From: Taiwanofungus camphoratus
Lineage: Eukaryota; Basidiomycota; Agaricomycetes; Polyporales; Taiwanofungaceae
Length of the DNA: 64,000 nt
Reading direction: 5' to 3'
NCBI GenBank assembly: GCA_003999685.1
Contig: CP021229.1
Location: 372,001 to 436,000 of the forward strand
This document shows positions 12,212 to 24,241 of the stretch, one piece after another (the stretch's first letter is position 1; each line of letters starts with the position of its first letter). The translations under genes and the position numbers were made by a program. A model generated the notes under the pieces. It saw only the letters and a program-made list of their open reading frames with translations. It searched no databases and was not told the DNA's origin.

Positions 12212-14291
12212 TCAGTCATTGACTTCAAGTAGTGTATACGCCTTCCCGTCCTGTTTGAGCAATTTTTCGATTATTTTCATGCCCTCTAGCACTTTCTCCT
12301 CCTCAAGGCGCTTCCCGACAACTTCCACACCTACAGGCAGGCCGTGCATCTTACTCGCGTCATACATCTTATATGACCCTGCCTCGATGGCGTTCTTCGG
12401 CTTGAAGGCACCGAGCGCATCTCGGCTCTTGTCGACATGCGTGACGGGTAGCACGCCAGCCGAGTAGTCAAGCTGGTCGAGTACACGTACAATCAAACCC
12501 TATTCTTCACGCCAAGGAACACACAGGTCAATTTACTCACCAGATTGAACAGGAATGTATATCCGCACGCCTTCCAGCCTGCCTTCATGCCGCCATGTGG
12601 CACAGCAGGCAGGGCGTTCGGTACGGTGAGCACAAAGTCAAGTGCTTGGTCCTGCATGAAGTCGAACCATCGTTCTCTGTAAGCTTCGCGCTGTGACACA
12701 AGTGCCAGGTACTCCGGCATGGTCTTTTCGTGCCAATTCTCGACCAGGCCCGCATATGTCTCATCTCCCCGGATGTGTCGGAGGTACCAAGCATATAATC
12801 GCTTTATGAAGCGCGGCGTACGGAACATCCGACCAGATTCCACCATTCCTGGATCGTTGAATTCGCCTGTACGAATTGGCTTGGTGCAAGTCTTCCCTAA
12901 CGAGATAAGTAGGACTTGAGGAGCGATAAAGAATATTCGATTATAACATAGAACGCACCGCCGTCTGCGAGAAGTAACTGCGAAGCAATCTTCAGTCCTT
13001 CATATGGGCTGGGAGGATCTCTAGAACGTGATCAATTCACAGTATAAGTTGCTGATGAGCATGCAGCGTATCAAAGACTAACATCGGGACGACTTCATGC
13101 CCATGGGCTTCCAAAGTTGAGACAACCTCTTGTAAAGCACGATGGCACGCCGGAGACGGCGTCACAACACCTAAACTCAGGAGGATATCGAAAGCTACAC
13201 ACCCAGGAAGACGCACACAAACGTACCATCATCCCACATTACACCCCACCGGATGGGCTTTCCCATTGACAGATCAATTTCACGCCATGGGATTGGTAGA
13301 CACTGGAAACACTGCAGTATTATTTCCTCATACGCCATTTCTTAACACGTGCAGCTGACCGAGTGGTCGTATTCCCATGGTTTCATGCTCATGACAGCGC
13401 GCCAGAACGTCTCCAAGTCTTCGAGTGTCCGCGTCATCGGTGAGTACACGGCAGGGACACCCTCCTGACCCGGCATGCTAGTAGGGTTTCCGGTCTTCAA
13501 GAATCTGTGCATTGACGCCTTGATCGTGTAGATCCCGGAGTAATGGCTACAACATAGCATGCATCGACATGACAGCATGTAAGATAATCGAGAAATGCTC
13601 ACGCTGGAGCTCTGACTGAACCTGCGACATCTGTACCGATGCCGAGACGAGAACCACCGTAGGCGAGTAGGGCAGCTTCGCCACCTGTTGACCCGCCTGG
13701 AGTGTATTGTTTATTGTGTGGGTTCGTCGTCACACCAAACACATCATTGGCAGCCTCGAGGGAAAGCAGTGTTATCGGCACGTTGGTCTTTACGAAAGGG
13801 ACCGCTCCTGCATCTTGAAGCAGCCTCACAAGAGCAGAGTCCTTTTGCATTGGTTTGCCGACCCAAGCCGAGTATCCAATGCAAGCGTCGAACCCGGTGA
13901 TTGAAGCCGAGTCTTTGAGACTGACAGGCATGCCTGCTAAAGGGCCCTGGGTATTGCAATTCTTCGCCCATTCTTCCGCTTTGGCAATGAGGATCTCGGT
14001 CAAGCAGTTGGTCTCTGCATGCGCCTTCAGAGCTTTCTTTGCGTATGCAGTCAGCACATCAGAAGGGATGAGCGAGCCCGCTTGGACGTTCGCGACAATC
14101 TCCGAGACTGGTTGGGCGAGGATTCTCTTATCGGAGGTGGATAAAGGGCTGTGATAGACAGGCGAGAGGCTCTGAATACGCCCTTGCCGCTCCTGCTGCT
14201 TTGCAGAGCTGTGACTCCTTCAGTTATAATCCGCAGACACGAGATTGCGACGCACTCACCAAGCACGACGATGGGCGAGGAATGAGAACAT
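12212..14291 (-). CDS. Amidase (amidase signature family), copy 1
   Basis: Eight exons on the minus strand: 14291-14260, 14208-13603, 13546-13360, 13302-13227, 13170-13083, 13020-12959, 12896-12541 and 12472-12212, giving 555 residues, the usual size for fungal acetamidase-like enzymes. The amidase signature is complete. The Ser-cisSer-Lys triad can be placed at Lys109 (MPVSLKD), Ser185 (PGGSTGGE) and Ser209 (DVAGSVR). The C-terminal half carries conserved stretches such as TLEDLETFWRA, PPSPYEGLKIA and LTVPNALPAVPH. No signal peptide is evident, so a cytosolic enzyme hydrolysing amides to acid and ammonia is likely; the substrate is unknown. The intact copy 2 at 30151-32206 has the same exon pattern. 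The gene lies inside the inverted duplication spacer. Confidence 0.92.
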
Positions 14292-15177
14292 TATCAAGGT
14301 GTTTTCTGAGATCTGGAGGGCTTACGGCTCCTAATACGAGGATCTAGACTCGGGAATCCGGGATCAGGAAGGCTTCGCATGAGAAAAGGTCTCATGATAA
14401 GCGTAATCTTGTACAACCCCTAACACTGATTGTAGACAAGAAGCGCTTGTTCTCAGGTGCAAGACAATCAAAAGAGCACCAAGGAAAGGAAGCCTGAAAG
14501 GGGTTACTGGTAATGAGAATGTCATGCCAGGTTATGTTACACGAGTCGAAGGTGTTGATCGTCGATCAGAAAGGTAAACCTTATTAATGTCAAGTAACTA
14601 CTAATAAGGCAGCGTCACTACTGATTGTCAGACGAGCATTTGCGCTGCCGACATCAAGCGTCGCAACAAAATACTTGGAGCGAGAGCTATTTGTACACTA
14701 AATGGGAAAACATGTATATTAAGAGCTCGCTTACACACAAGTGTGGCCGGGTATCTTCTCATTTATCCTGCTATAGGGCAGGACTTCCTCTGGTTGTGGT
14801 CAAGCAGCTGAACGGCAGCCCACAAAAAATAAAAATGGAAGACATGAAAACAGCGGAAAGTGCTAGACTCTGCACCAAATGAATTAGACCCTAACCTTGT
14901 GAGCAGGCCTTGGAAATGACTGCGAAACTTTGAGCACTCAGTACTCAGTACTCAGCGTTCAGCATTCGACTTGCCAACACTTGACCCAGTATAATTTAGA
15001 ACACTGACCATTAGACCAAGGCTGGATCTTCGAACAATGAGAGTGAAAGGTTCCTAATGGTAACCCTCTGCGAAATTCGCACCACTCCTGAAAGGAGCGC
15101 GCATGTGTACCAGCACATCGCAGCTTAGCATAAGTATGATCATCGCAGGGGCACTGAGCACTCGGCGTTTCAAGTTG
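14292..15177. other. Intergenic with a short tandem repeat
   Basis: This stretch is upstream of amidase copy 1 and runs to the inner end of the right arm. At 14935-14963 there is a small imperfect repeat of CAGTACT. No coding region was recognised. Confidence 0.5.
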
Positions 15178-17869
15178 ACTCCTCTATGGAGGTTGTGTTC
15201 GTAGTCCACTGTGAGGTTTCATGCATCTGTTTCCTGGTTCCTTTCTGATGATGTCTCGACATATTCTGCCAGTGGCTCTTGTGTGCTAGTCCCAGTTTGA
15301 ACGAGACGTTTCGACAAACAGTCATGCTTACATCATGACTGTTCCCTTCCTGAACTGAGATAATGCTTCATGCTCAGAGCGCTCTTAGACCGGGGGGACA
15401 CAGGGCTTGGCGAGCCTTGCCATTTCACTGTTCACCCTCACCATCTTAGCTCTATGCTCGGGAAAGTTAGTCGAGGATCATCTTCGCCCTCGTCAGCGGC
15501 TTGACCAAGTCGTCGGCCCCTCTATGTCCATGAACCTCTAAACGTGTCGAACGTCGAACCAGCGAGAGGAAGGATTCTGCAGGTCCCCGTGACACACGTG
15601 TCTGTTCTCCAGAAGAGTATATGACCAACATGGCTCGTGTTCTGTCCTCAGAGCTCAGGGCCCGTGTCGATGCGTGATCGCGGTTCTGGATTGATGGAAT
15701 CAAAGGAAGACGGCCATTTAGATCGCTCCCTCTAAAGACGTCTTGGCCCCTTAACGTCTAAGTAGGCACTATCCGCTGAGCACGGCCCGCACTCTGTCCC
15801 GGACGTCTAACTGGCCTGAATGGACGAAGTGTTTCGGGGCGCGGCTTTTCGGCTCGAGGAGAGGGTGGACCGACATACAAATCCTCAGGTGACTGGCCTT
15901 TCAAACGTTCAAAGACTCAAACGGGCTGTCCTCAAGAATGCACGATGCAGACGGAAAGCCCTCAACTTCGCCGTCTACGACCCACATGCCGGGAGTCCGC
16001 AACTTATCCACACCGCGGCGATTGTTTCTCAGGCGCGATACGACTTCTTGGTTCCATGCATCAGTGGTGTTCCCCTTCCGTTCGTTTGAAGCTGTCGTGT
16101 ACGTACCTCCATTCTTCTGTCGTCCTACGACGGTGCACTGCCATTTAGATGGCGTGATGGCTTCTGGAGCTGTGGGAGGACACTCGAGCCAGTGGTGTGC
16201 AGTTGCACAACTTTGTTTCCTGCTTCTGTCTCTCATTGATCAGAGAGGACGACAGCAGTCTTGTCTACCTTTGCTGATCATCCGTCTTACACCCCCAGAC
16301 ATTTGATGGCTTAACGTCCACCCCAGCATGTCAGCATTGCGACAATAACTTGGCGAATATTTGGTTGGAAAGTGAAAGAACGGTGGTGCGTGCACTATTG
16401 CAAATCAAATTGGTATGTGTTCCGAATTTCCTGTCGGAGTCCTGCGAGTACCAACCGCCTCTCGACGTCCGTTAATATCGTCATCGACGAGACACCACTG
16501 GTTTCTCCCTATGAGAACAGGCTATATCGCTACAAACGATTGGTTCTCCGCTATCAGAGTGTCATCCTTGTAAGTGCGAATGTTGTTTCGGCGGATTTGG
16601 CCTATTCAAGTCATCGGCCAGAATGGTCATCAGAATTCGGTTCTCCGATTTACGATTGCACTGGCAACGTCGAGGCCAGGGGGATATCGACCGTTTGGGG
16701 CGGATTGTTAACATGGTTCGTTCGAAGACCGCTTACCTTCCATTAGCAGACGTCTGCGGAGGCATGATTATGATATCACACATTCTATAGCGTGATGATG
16801 GACAATAATTTAGTACTTATTCTGGTAGGCTGTGCCACCGTTGTTTCATAAGTATGCTGTTAGTGTCAGGCACTACCACTCATAGCCAGACTAACAGACA
16901 TGTGCACACGGTGAGGATGGAATCTATGCGGTGGCGCAGAATATGAATTGTTTAATGCCATAATGTTGCAGTTGAATTATTGTCGACGCTCTCCCCACAG
17001 ACTCAGTGACCTGAACAGTCGTGCACTTGTTGCATCTGTCCAAGTGAACTACTGTCATAGTTATTGTATTTCTGTGAGTGCTATCAATTGAGTGCCGAAA
17101 TTCCCAGTAAACCACTCAACAAATTCTGTTGCTTGCCCTTGTGTGATACTCAGTTGCAGGCTAGGGTTTGGTTTTAATCCTCACTGCCTTGTCTGTCTCT
17201 GTGTGCTTCTTCAGCTGTAGGAATGAGCTCCTGCTGCTTATTTCTGCAGGCCTGCATTCACTTTCTGTTCCAGCTGCTTCCTGCATCTGCTCCTGCCTGT
17301 AGTGCTGTGTGAATGAGTGCTGGGAGTTTATTTACATATGCCCAGGTTCAATTTCTGCCATCACTGCTTGGTCCATTCATCTGTGCTCATTTGGCCATAG
17401 ATACAAGGTGCTGCCTCTTTGTGCAGGCTTGTTGTCTGCCTGGCCTTGCTTTCACTTGCACTTGACCAGGTGTGAGCCTGGCTTTGGTTCATGTCCTGCT
17501 ACTTTACCCATCTGTTTGTGCTCAAACAGGTGTGTGAATGGGCTCCTGCTGCTTGCTTATGCAGGCCAGACTTTTTTCTTCCATGACTGCTGCTCTCTGC
17601 ATCTGCACCTGCTCAGTCAGTGATGTCAACAAGTGTGGGCCTGAGTGCAGCTGCTGAAGTTCATTTTCATAGCACTTTACTTTTAGCTACATATAATATC
17701 TCTGCTACTACATCTAAGTGACAAGAAATCATTTTAGGAAATTGTCAATCACTGCTGCTGCATATGCTGATTGGGATTAGACATGCAAAACAATAAGAGC
17801 TATGTTATCAGAGTCATATTGATAAAACCTACCTCAACCTCCAAAGTTGTGTTTGTATCAGAGAGTCCA
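15178..17869 (-). repeat. Right arm of the large inverted duplication
   Basis: Diverged reverse complement of 1-2815 (anchors are listed with the left arm). The inner part (15178 to about 16800) keeps many CpG dinucleotides. The outer part (about 16800 onward) has lost nearly all of them, and many CpG sites of the left arm in 780-1140 appear here as TG or CA. The arm overlaps the 3' end of the DUF6533 gene, so the duplicated unit probably covers that whole gene, with the left counterpart beyond the window edge. Confidence 0.85.
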
Positions 17870-19800
17870 AGACCTTCCTTCAATGGCTCTTTCATCACCT
17901 GTGGAATCTCCTCTATATCATCCCATTCAGTTGCACCATCTGTCTGGTCATGCTGCAATGCATCTGTGATTGATGCATCTAGAGTGAAGCCAGGCTCTGA
18001 TTCCAGTGCATGATCAGAAAGAGTTGATCCATGGTTAAGCGGTGCTCCTAAATTGCCAACTATTCTTGAGGCAGATTGAAGATCTGATGTCTGTGACAGC
18101 TCAGAGGAGAGATGTCCTTGTACAAGATGCACTTGACGAAGATTGAGAAATAGATGAGAAATGAGAATTGAAGTGAATCTAAAAATGAATGCTTTGTAGT
18201 TAGTAACTTTGCGCATCTTTTCATAGTACATATCAATATGAACACATCACGAAACAAGCCAATGCTAATGTAAACCTATAGAACAGAATCAATGTCAAAC
18301 TTTGAGAGAATGTGTCAACAAACCAACATTCAAAAGCCAAATGATCATATAAATGATATCCAAGGCAAAAAGCACACTTCAGACATTCATGAATGTCAAA
18401 AACCGCTTTGAGACTCATCTGACATACCTGAAATAGACTGTACCTATCATAAAGCTTTGAATCAGCATTCAGCTGTGAAAGATGCTCTAAGAACTCACCA
18501 TCCCTTAATAATAGCATTGTAACAGAGATTTTCATGGATGTCTGACTTAGGAGTTGCTTGAAGCCATATATAGCATATAATGTTGTTAATAACACTACAG
18601 CATCAGCAGCAATTGAGGTCACAATGGCCACAACATTCACTAACAATAAAATCATGTCTAAAAACTAGCTAATATAGAGCACATGTAATCTTACATCTAT
18701 AATACATATGTCAGCAAATCTTCTGATGACAATAAGTTTATAATAAATACCCACTTGTTTACCAAACTCTCAGTAATCTTGTATACTTGTACACAGTAGA
18801 CAGGGGGAGGAGCAGTCACCAATATCTGTTGAGAATATGCATACTAAGATCTGTCAAAATGAGTCTATATAATAGTGCACACAGGATTCTCACAATCTCC
18901 ACAACAGGGGTAATAGAGCCCAAAGCAAAAACAATAGATGAAAGCTGCCAACCATATTGGGCAATAGCATAGACACGAAGTGCTGAAAAAGCTGACACAA
19001 GAGATCAGCTTATATCATACATATCAAACATCATATATTATACCAGCTGTATTGATGTAAAGTAGAATCTCACATCCATATTCAATTTGTGTCAGAATGA
19101 AGCCACTGACATTTGATGAACATAAGTAGCTGCCATTCTGAGATTAGTCTCAACTGAAGCTGGCACCTCTGAAAGACAAAATTGAGCATATGATATGAGA
19201 CAGGACAATTTGATAGAAAGCATACTTCACATGGTATAGTCTGATACAAGCTGGCCACCATATAGCACAGAAGATAGACAAACATCACATATCGATTCAA
19301 TATATACAAAAGGCTTGCTCCTGTCAATTTCCTGCACCACACAACCTGAGCTTCTTGGCTAATGGTGGTTATGTAGTCATAAAAGAACAGTGCTTGCGAC
19401 AATGTCAAGATTAATAGAAAATTGATGAATTTTATATACAGACTTACCAGCAGAAGCCACAAGACAATAGTTATTCACAGCACTAGACATAAAATTAATA
19501 ATGATATTTTATTCTACTCAATCATAGAACTCACCTTTCTTGAATAGTCAAGATTGCCTGTTGAATTTCAGTTTCTGATGACATTGAGGGTATTGAAGAG
19601 TTTGCACTGAGAAGATGCTTGAACTCTTATATAACATTGAGACCATGTTATTTTTGGCCATATTGATGATTAAAGAAGTGAACATTATCAGAAAGCTGTG
19701 AACAGGGTTACCATTGTCATTGATATCATGATGACTGTACCAGAACAGCTTCATTCACATACTTATATTTGAAACAGCTCAATCCTGTCATGGAAGGACA
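16800..19800. other. CpG-depleted, AT-rich block
   Basis: By direct count, 18601-19440 contains only three CG dinucleotides in 840 bp, while neighbouring genes such as ERG26 and PEX13 are packed with them. The first 480 bp of the window, the matching outer left arm, contain none. The block covers the DUF6533 gene and its 3' repeats and ends sharply near 19.8 kb. This pattern fits long-term cytosine methylation and deamination at CpG; that cause is an inference. Confidence 0.75.
17800..19584 (-). CDS. DUF6533-type integral membrane protein
   Basis: The minus strand encodes a multi-exon membrane protein of the DUF6533 family common in Agaricomycetes. The first exons join in phase: MSSETEIQQA..., then AVNNYCLVASAALFFYDY, then ISQEAQVVWCRKLTG and LYILNRYVMFVYL, the family's conserved N-terminal helices. 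Later segments are AFSALRVYAIAQYGWQL (18816-18998), IAADAVVLLTTLYAIYGF with TMLLLRDG (18490-18655), and ISHLFLNLRQVHL followed by an acidic tail (17800-18231). About seven helices are expected. I could not resolve the exon joins near 19080-19180, where adjoining motifs lie in different frames, so this part may hold a small extra intron or damage. Function is unknown; the family is thought to be receptor-like. Codon use is AT-rich and CpG-poor, unlike all neighbours. Confidence 0.75.
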
Positions 19801-21430
19801 TGTATGCAGCTGCATCAACACAGCCATCTTCTCTCCCAAGATGCATTTCTCAATCAATGATCAACCAAGGCATTGGCACTGAAAGTTTCCCTCTGACCTC
19901 AGCTGCCCTCTGCGAAGTGACACTATCAACATGTTCTTTCCATTTGGTCACTGCCATGGTACGGAGTTGCTTACAGGTGCAAGTGGTGGCCAAGATTGAA
20001 CTCTTTCGAAATGGGAAAGATGTGGCTAGTATGATTATAATTCATCCAAAAGCACGACCTACCTCGGGAGACTGTTAAGTCAAATATCTCCCAAAGACCG
20101 ATGTGCTGATTTCAATAGATATTCAATAGATAATAACACACAACGACAATGGGAGTAACTACACAGCCTTGAAGGGAAAGTATGCTCGGGCGAACAATTG
20201 TTTTGAAGGGATTATCTGGATGTTTCGAGAAGTGGGGGTTCTACACGAAGGGCATGAGTGCCTCAAATGTGATTTAGAAGGCGGTTTCGGCAAGTTCGAG
20301 TGTTGCGGGGCATCCTGACGAGATATTCCGATGCCTAATAGGCATTCGACATAATGGTATCTGGGCACGCAATTTATCAGAACATACAATTGCAGCGACG
20401 GGGCTCTGCAATATGTACAGTATGAAATGCGCTAGTCAGATATGTGTTTCAACAAACACCAATATAACACCAGCAAATAGTACCCATAAGCGCGTCCAAA
20501 TACAGCAGTGCGAACCACGCACGACTCGCCAATGAGATTGACTCCAATATATATCTTGGGGCTTGTCAAGATAGGGGACATTCAAACCTTTCCAAGCAAG
20601 TATCTGGAGGCGGAGATGTCACCAAATGGATGTATGTGGAACTAAGCTAGCAGAACACTCACAATAGCCACCACGACCGGTAAGCCCAAATTTGACTGGG
20701 GCGCCCCATCAAGACTCGATATCCAAGAGTTAGTCAGTGCATGATGGGGGGACACCAAATCGCGGCATAGCAACAGCTGCAAGGCAAACATGGAGATCAA
20801 CTTGCAGAAATGTTCCTTCACAAAACCCTGGTGAAAGACGCCTGTCTGGTGTAAGAAAAGGAACATTTTGAGAGCTATAGGCCTCATTGCCAATTGCCAA
20901 CGTAATGAGTATTGCGCAGATCAATGACGTGAACAGCCCTAGGCAGTGCAAAGCCCGGAGGAGCTGAATGCGTGGACGACACACATCTAACCGATCAGCT
21001 TGATATTGATATCATCGTTTGGGCGACACATGCAGTACGGCTGAGAAGATGATATAGACACTGATCATGAAGACGAGACGATTATTAGTAGGAGGCACCC
21101 GCCGCTTTCAGCAATTGAATCAGAATTATTCAGCTCACCGCAAGGGAGCTGAGCGAGTATGCGCGCCGTGATAACGGTGTACTTGACCTCAGTTGAAGCA
21201 TATCAGTTTTCTGTACCTTCAGAGCGGTCATGTTTCTCGATTTTTACCGAACTACAATGCCTGGTATAAACTGGAGAACACAAGGTCATAATGTGACAGG
21301 CAGATGCTTACATCCACCACTTTGATATTTGATCTCCGCCGGCAAGAGCCGCCCCTCTTTCCTGTTCCTCCCCTCCCCATCGTACGCACCGACCGGTCGC
21401 CCATCGACTCCTTCGACGACGCCTTGAGCG
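19585..21430. other. Intergenic; possible poorly resolved minus-strand membrane gene
   Basis: Between about 20450 and 21240 the minus strand shows a plausible start (MTALK then a GT donor near 21225), short exon-like pieces and hydrophobic stretches such as LGLFTSLICAILITLAIG (20930-20990) and LGLPVVVAIVSVLLA (20642-20690). I could not join them into one frame with consistent splice sites. It may be a membrane protein gene or a decayed one. 19600-20160 shows nothing clear. PEX13 starts divergently at 21431. Confidence 0.3.
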
Positions 21431-22793
21431 ATGCCTTCGCCCCCAAAACCCTGGGAACGCGGCGGCTCGTCCGTCGCGTCTGCACCCTCACCAACTATAG
21501 CGTCGTCAACATCCACAACAACATCGGCAGCGCAAGTAGTACCTAATACGACATCAGCTGCACCCGACTCATCCACACCGACGGTCCCCACACGCCCACC
21601 TGCGCTTACCAATCCACTCGCAGGCATAAGCCAGAACCCCGCAGCAGGACCGAGCGCATACCCCGGCACCTCGTACAGCTCGCCCTACTCGTCCTACAGT
21701 CCCTACAACCGGTTTGGATCCTCCTATTCTCCCTATGGCATGGGTGGGATGTATGGCGCCGGCGCTGGTGGAATGTACAGCTCATCATACTCTCCCTACG
21801 GCGGGATGGGCGGTATGTACGGCGGGGGCTATGGCGGGTACGGTGGATACGGCATGGGCGGAATGGGCATGGGCATGGGCATGGGCGCCCCGGGGCAGCT
21901 CGACCCGCACGCGCCGCCGACGCTCACCCAGACTCTGGAGAGCACCACCTCCGCGACGTTCGGTCTGCTACACAGCATCGTGCAGACCTTCGGTGGCGTC
22001 GCCCAGATGCTCGAGAGCACCTTCGTCGCCACCCACAGCTCCTTCTTCGCCATGGTCGGTGTCGTCGACCAGCTCGGCCACCTCCGCACCGCCCTCGGCT
22101 CCGTCCTCGGCCTCTTTGGGCTCGTGAGGTGGATGCGCGACCTGCTGCTCGGGAGAACTGGCGGCGATGCGATGCGCGGCGAGTTCAGGGAGTTCGTGCA
22201 GGGGAGACCGGTGAACAGGGTGGAGGGACCGGGGCGGCCACGCCCGAGCAAGAAGCCGCTAATCTTCTTCCTCCTCGCCATCTTCGGCGTGCCTTACGCA
22301 ATGCACCACCTCGTCCGTCTCCTCGTCGCGCGCCAGCAGGAGCAGCAGCAGGGTGTGCCCGGGGCGCTCCCGCCGCTCGACCCGTCGCAGCTGACATTCG
22401 CGCGCGCTGTGTACCCGTTCGACGCGAGCAGCCCCGCCGAGCTCGCACTGAAGGAGAACGAAATCGTCGCGGTGATGGGCAAGCTGGACCCACGGACAGG
22501 CGCAGAGGTCGACCCGCGGCTAGAGGTGGGTTTTGAATTCTGATGCCCCTTTCGCTATGTGCTCTGCTTTCCGTTGCTTGACCTCTACCTCCGTTGGTCC
22601 TCGTCTTATTCTCCTCGCTAATCAAGAGCCTTTACCGCAGGTCGAAGGCAGCGAGTGGTGGAAAGGCCGCACGCGCGAAGGTCGCGAGGGCTGGTTTCCG
22701 CGCAAGTGGGTGCAGGTGCTCGAGCGGCGCAAGCCCATCGAGGGCCCGCCTGCGGACGCGGGCGCGGAGGGGAAGGTCCAGAAGGGGGAGTGA
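21431..22793 (+). CDS. PEX13: Peroxin-13, peroxisomal docking complex membrane protein
   Basis: Two exons, 21431-22525 and 22641-22793, with a 115-bp phase-0 intron, give 415 residues. The layout is that of fungal PEX13: a Pro/Ser-rich N-terminus with PPKPWE near the start, a Tyr/Gly/Met-rich region (SSYSPY, GGMYGGGYGGYG, GMGMGMG) at about 75-155, a conserved helical region (TTSATFGLLHSIVQTFGGVAQMLE) at about 170-195, a membrane segment (PLIFFLLAIFGVPYAM) near 275-295, and a C-terminal SH3 domain (ARAVYPFDASSPAEL, EWWKGRT, GWFPRKWV). PEX13 sits in the peroxisomal membrane and binds PEX14 and the import receptor PEX5. The intron splits the SH3 domain. The assignment is strong because the SH3, YG-rich and membrane regions occur in the expected order. 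Confidence 0.95.
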
Positions 22794-24241
22794 GGGAGGT
22801 CTGGATTGTGAAGGGGAGACCTGGACTGGTCGGCTTGGTGTATATGGGTTAGGTCCGTCATCCTTCTTCTTTACATGTCATGTGTTCTTGCTGTGTTATC
22901 TTCTGTGCAATTGTTTATATACCTGTTTCAGCATCAGTTTGTGATGCATGCGCGATTTTTGAGTTTAAGTCAAGAATCACGGTCCAGAACATAAACACGC
23001 TACTGAGGCCTGATGTAGTAGGACAATACTGCACTGTTCTGACGACAACGCTCAGGGATCATACAAGTTCACTCTTATCAAGACTATTGTCAATAACATT
23101 CGGCCTAGCGTAAGGTACATCATTGCAAATGTCGGGAAGAATCAAATGTACGAGAGCGGGAGGAACATCGATCGTGGGTGTTTAATAGCAAGCTGGCCTG
23201 AGTCCTACATCGCACCTTCGCTCCGGGAGATGATCCACCTACAAGGGTGTGAGGGGGGCCTTGTCAATTTGAACAAATGGCGAGATGTCAAGGGACTGAC
23301 CAGGCATGAAGGACACCGGGAATCCAGCCGAGGATCCAAAGGAGGATGTTGATCCAGAAGTCTGCGTATAACGGTTGGCCATGAAACATACACCCTACAA
23401 GGACGATGCTCACCGGCTCTCAAGCCACGCTCTATACATTGGAGAACGGTAAGCGGTCGTTCCTTCAACTTTAAGACCAGATGCTACGTACTGAAGAACA
23501 CCGCAAGCGGTGGGATGAACCTGCCGCGGTGCAGCGAGTATTGTCAGAATCCCCTCGAGTGAGATATCGCTACGAAGCACACTCACAACGCGAGGAAGTA
23601 CAGACACACGTCGCTCGTCGGGCTCACCGTGCGCCGTGGCGCGACCGAGACGGGCGCTGCGCGGGTCGTCGTTGCGCCGTAGGTGGGTTGCATTGTAGCC
23701 ATCGTGCTCTACGATGTGATTTCTTTTTATTTATGGATCGTTGAAATGGGATTCTCGTGCAAGTTCGTGGTCGTGAACTGGGTAAATGTGTGGGGGTATG
23801 AAAGTATGTGTGGGGGCTCTTCAGAGCCTGGCGCGGGTAAATATACAGTACTGAATACTACGCATGGTGCGGGTGCCCCGCACGCTAGGCTGGCCTTGAC
23901 GTCAGTAGCCGCGGTCACATGGATGTCACCATCACAAATCACGTTATTACCACACAACGTCGGGAGGCGCCGGGAACGCGAAACAGGCGGTCGCAAAGAA
24001 ATCCCTCAACTTAGTCCAGCTTCGACTAGCAGGTAAGCTCTACTTCAATTGCAGGAATTTTGTGGCCGTACGCGACTATAAATGAAGATGGTGCTCAATT
24101 GCCAACAGCAGCTCAATCACACCCCGTGAACAGAAGAATTTGGCGAAATCCGTGCCAGCCAATTATCTCTCATCTCATATCGCCCACGCTCGTTCCGCGA
24201 AGCCGTACAACGCGTAGATATCCTTCAGCAGGCCGCACAGC
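22794..24241. other. Intergenic, no recognisable gene
   Basis: 22794-23110 is T-rich and fits a PEX13 3' UTR. The rest holds only short overlapping open frames without motifs. A small GC-rich inverted repeat (GTGCGGG..CCCGCAC) lies near 23866-23884. 24100-24241 probably contains the ERG26 promoter and leader. Confidence 0.5.

Noticed and set aside
1-17869. Intact large DNA transposon with terminal inverted repeats
   Set aside because: No transposase was recognised between the arms, the arms are diverged, and the interior holds ordinary fungal genes. A segmental duplication is simpler.
20450-21240. Membrane protein gene upstream of PEX13
   Set aside because: Hydrophobic pieces exist but could not be joined in one frame with good splice sites, so it is noted only as a possibility.
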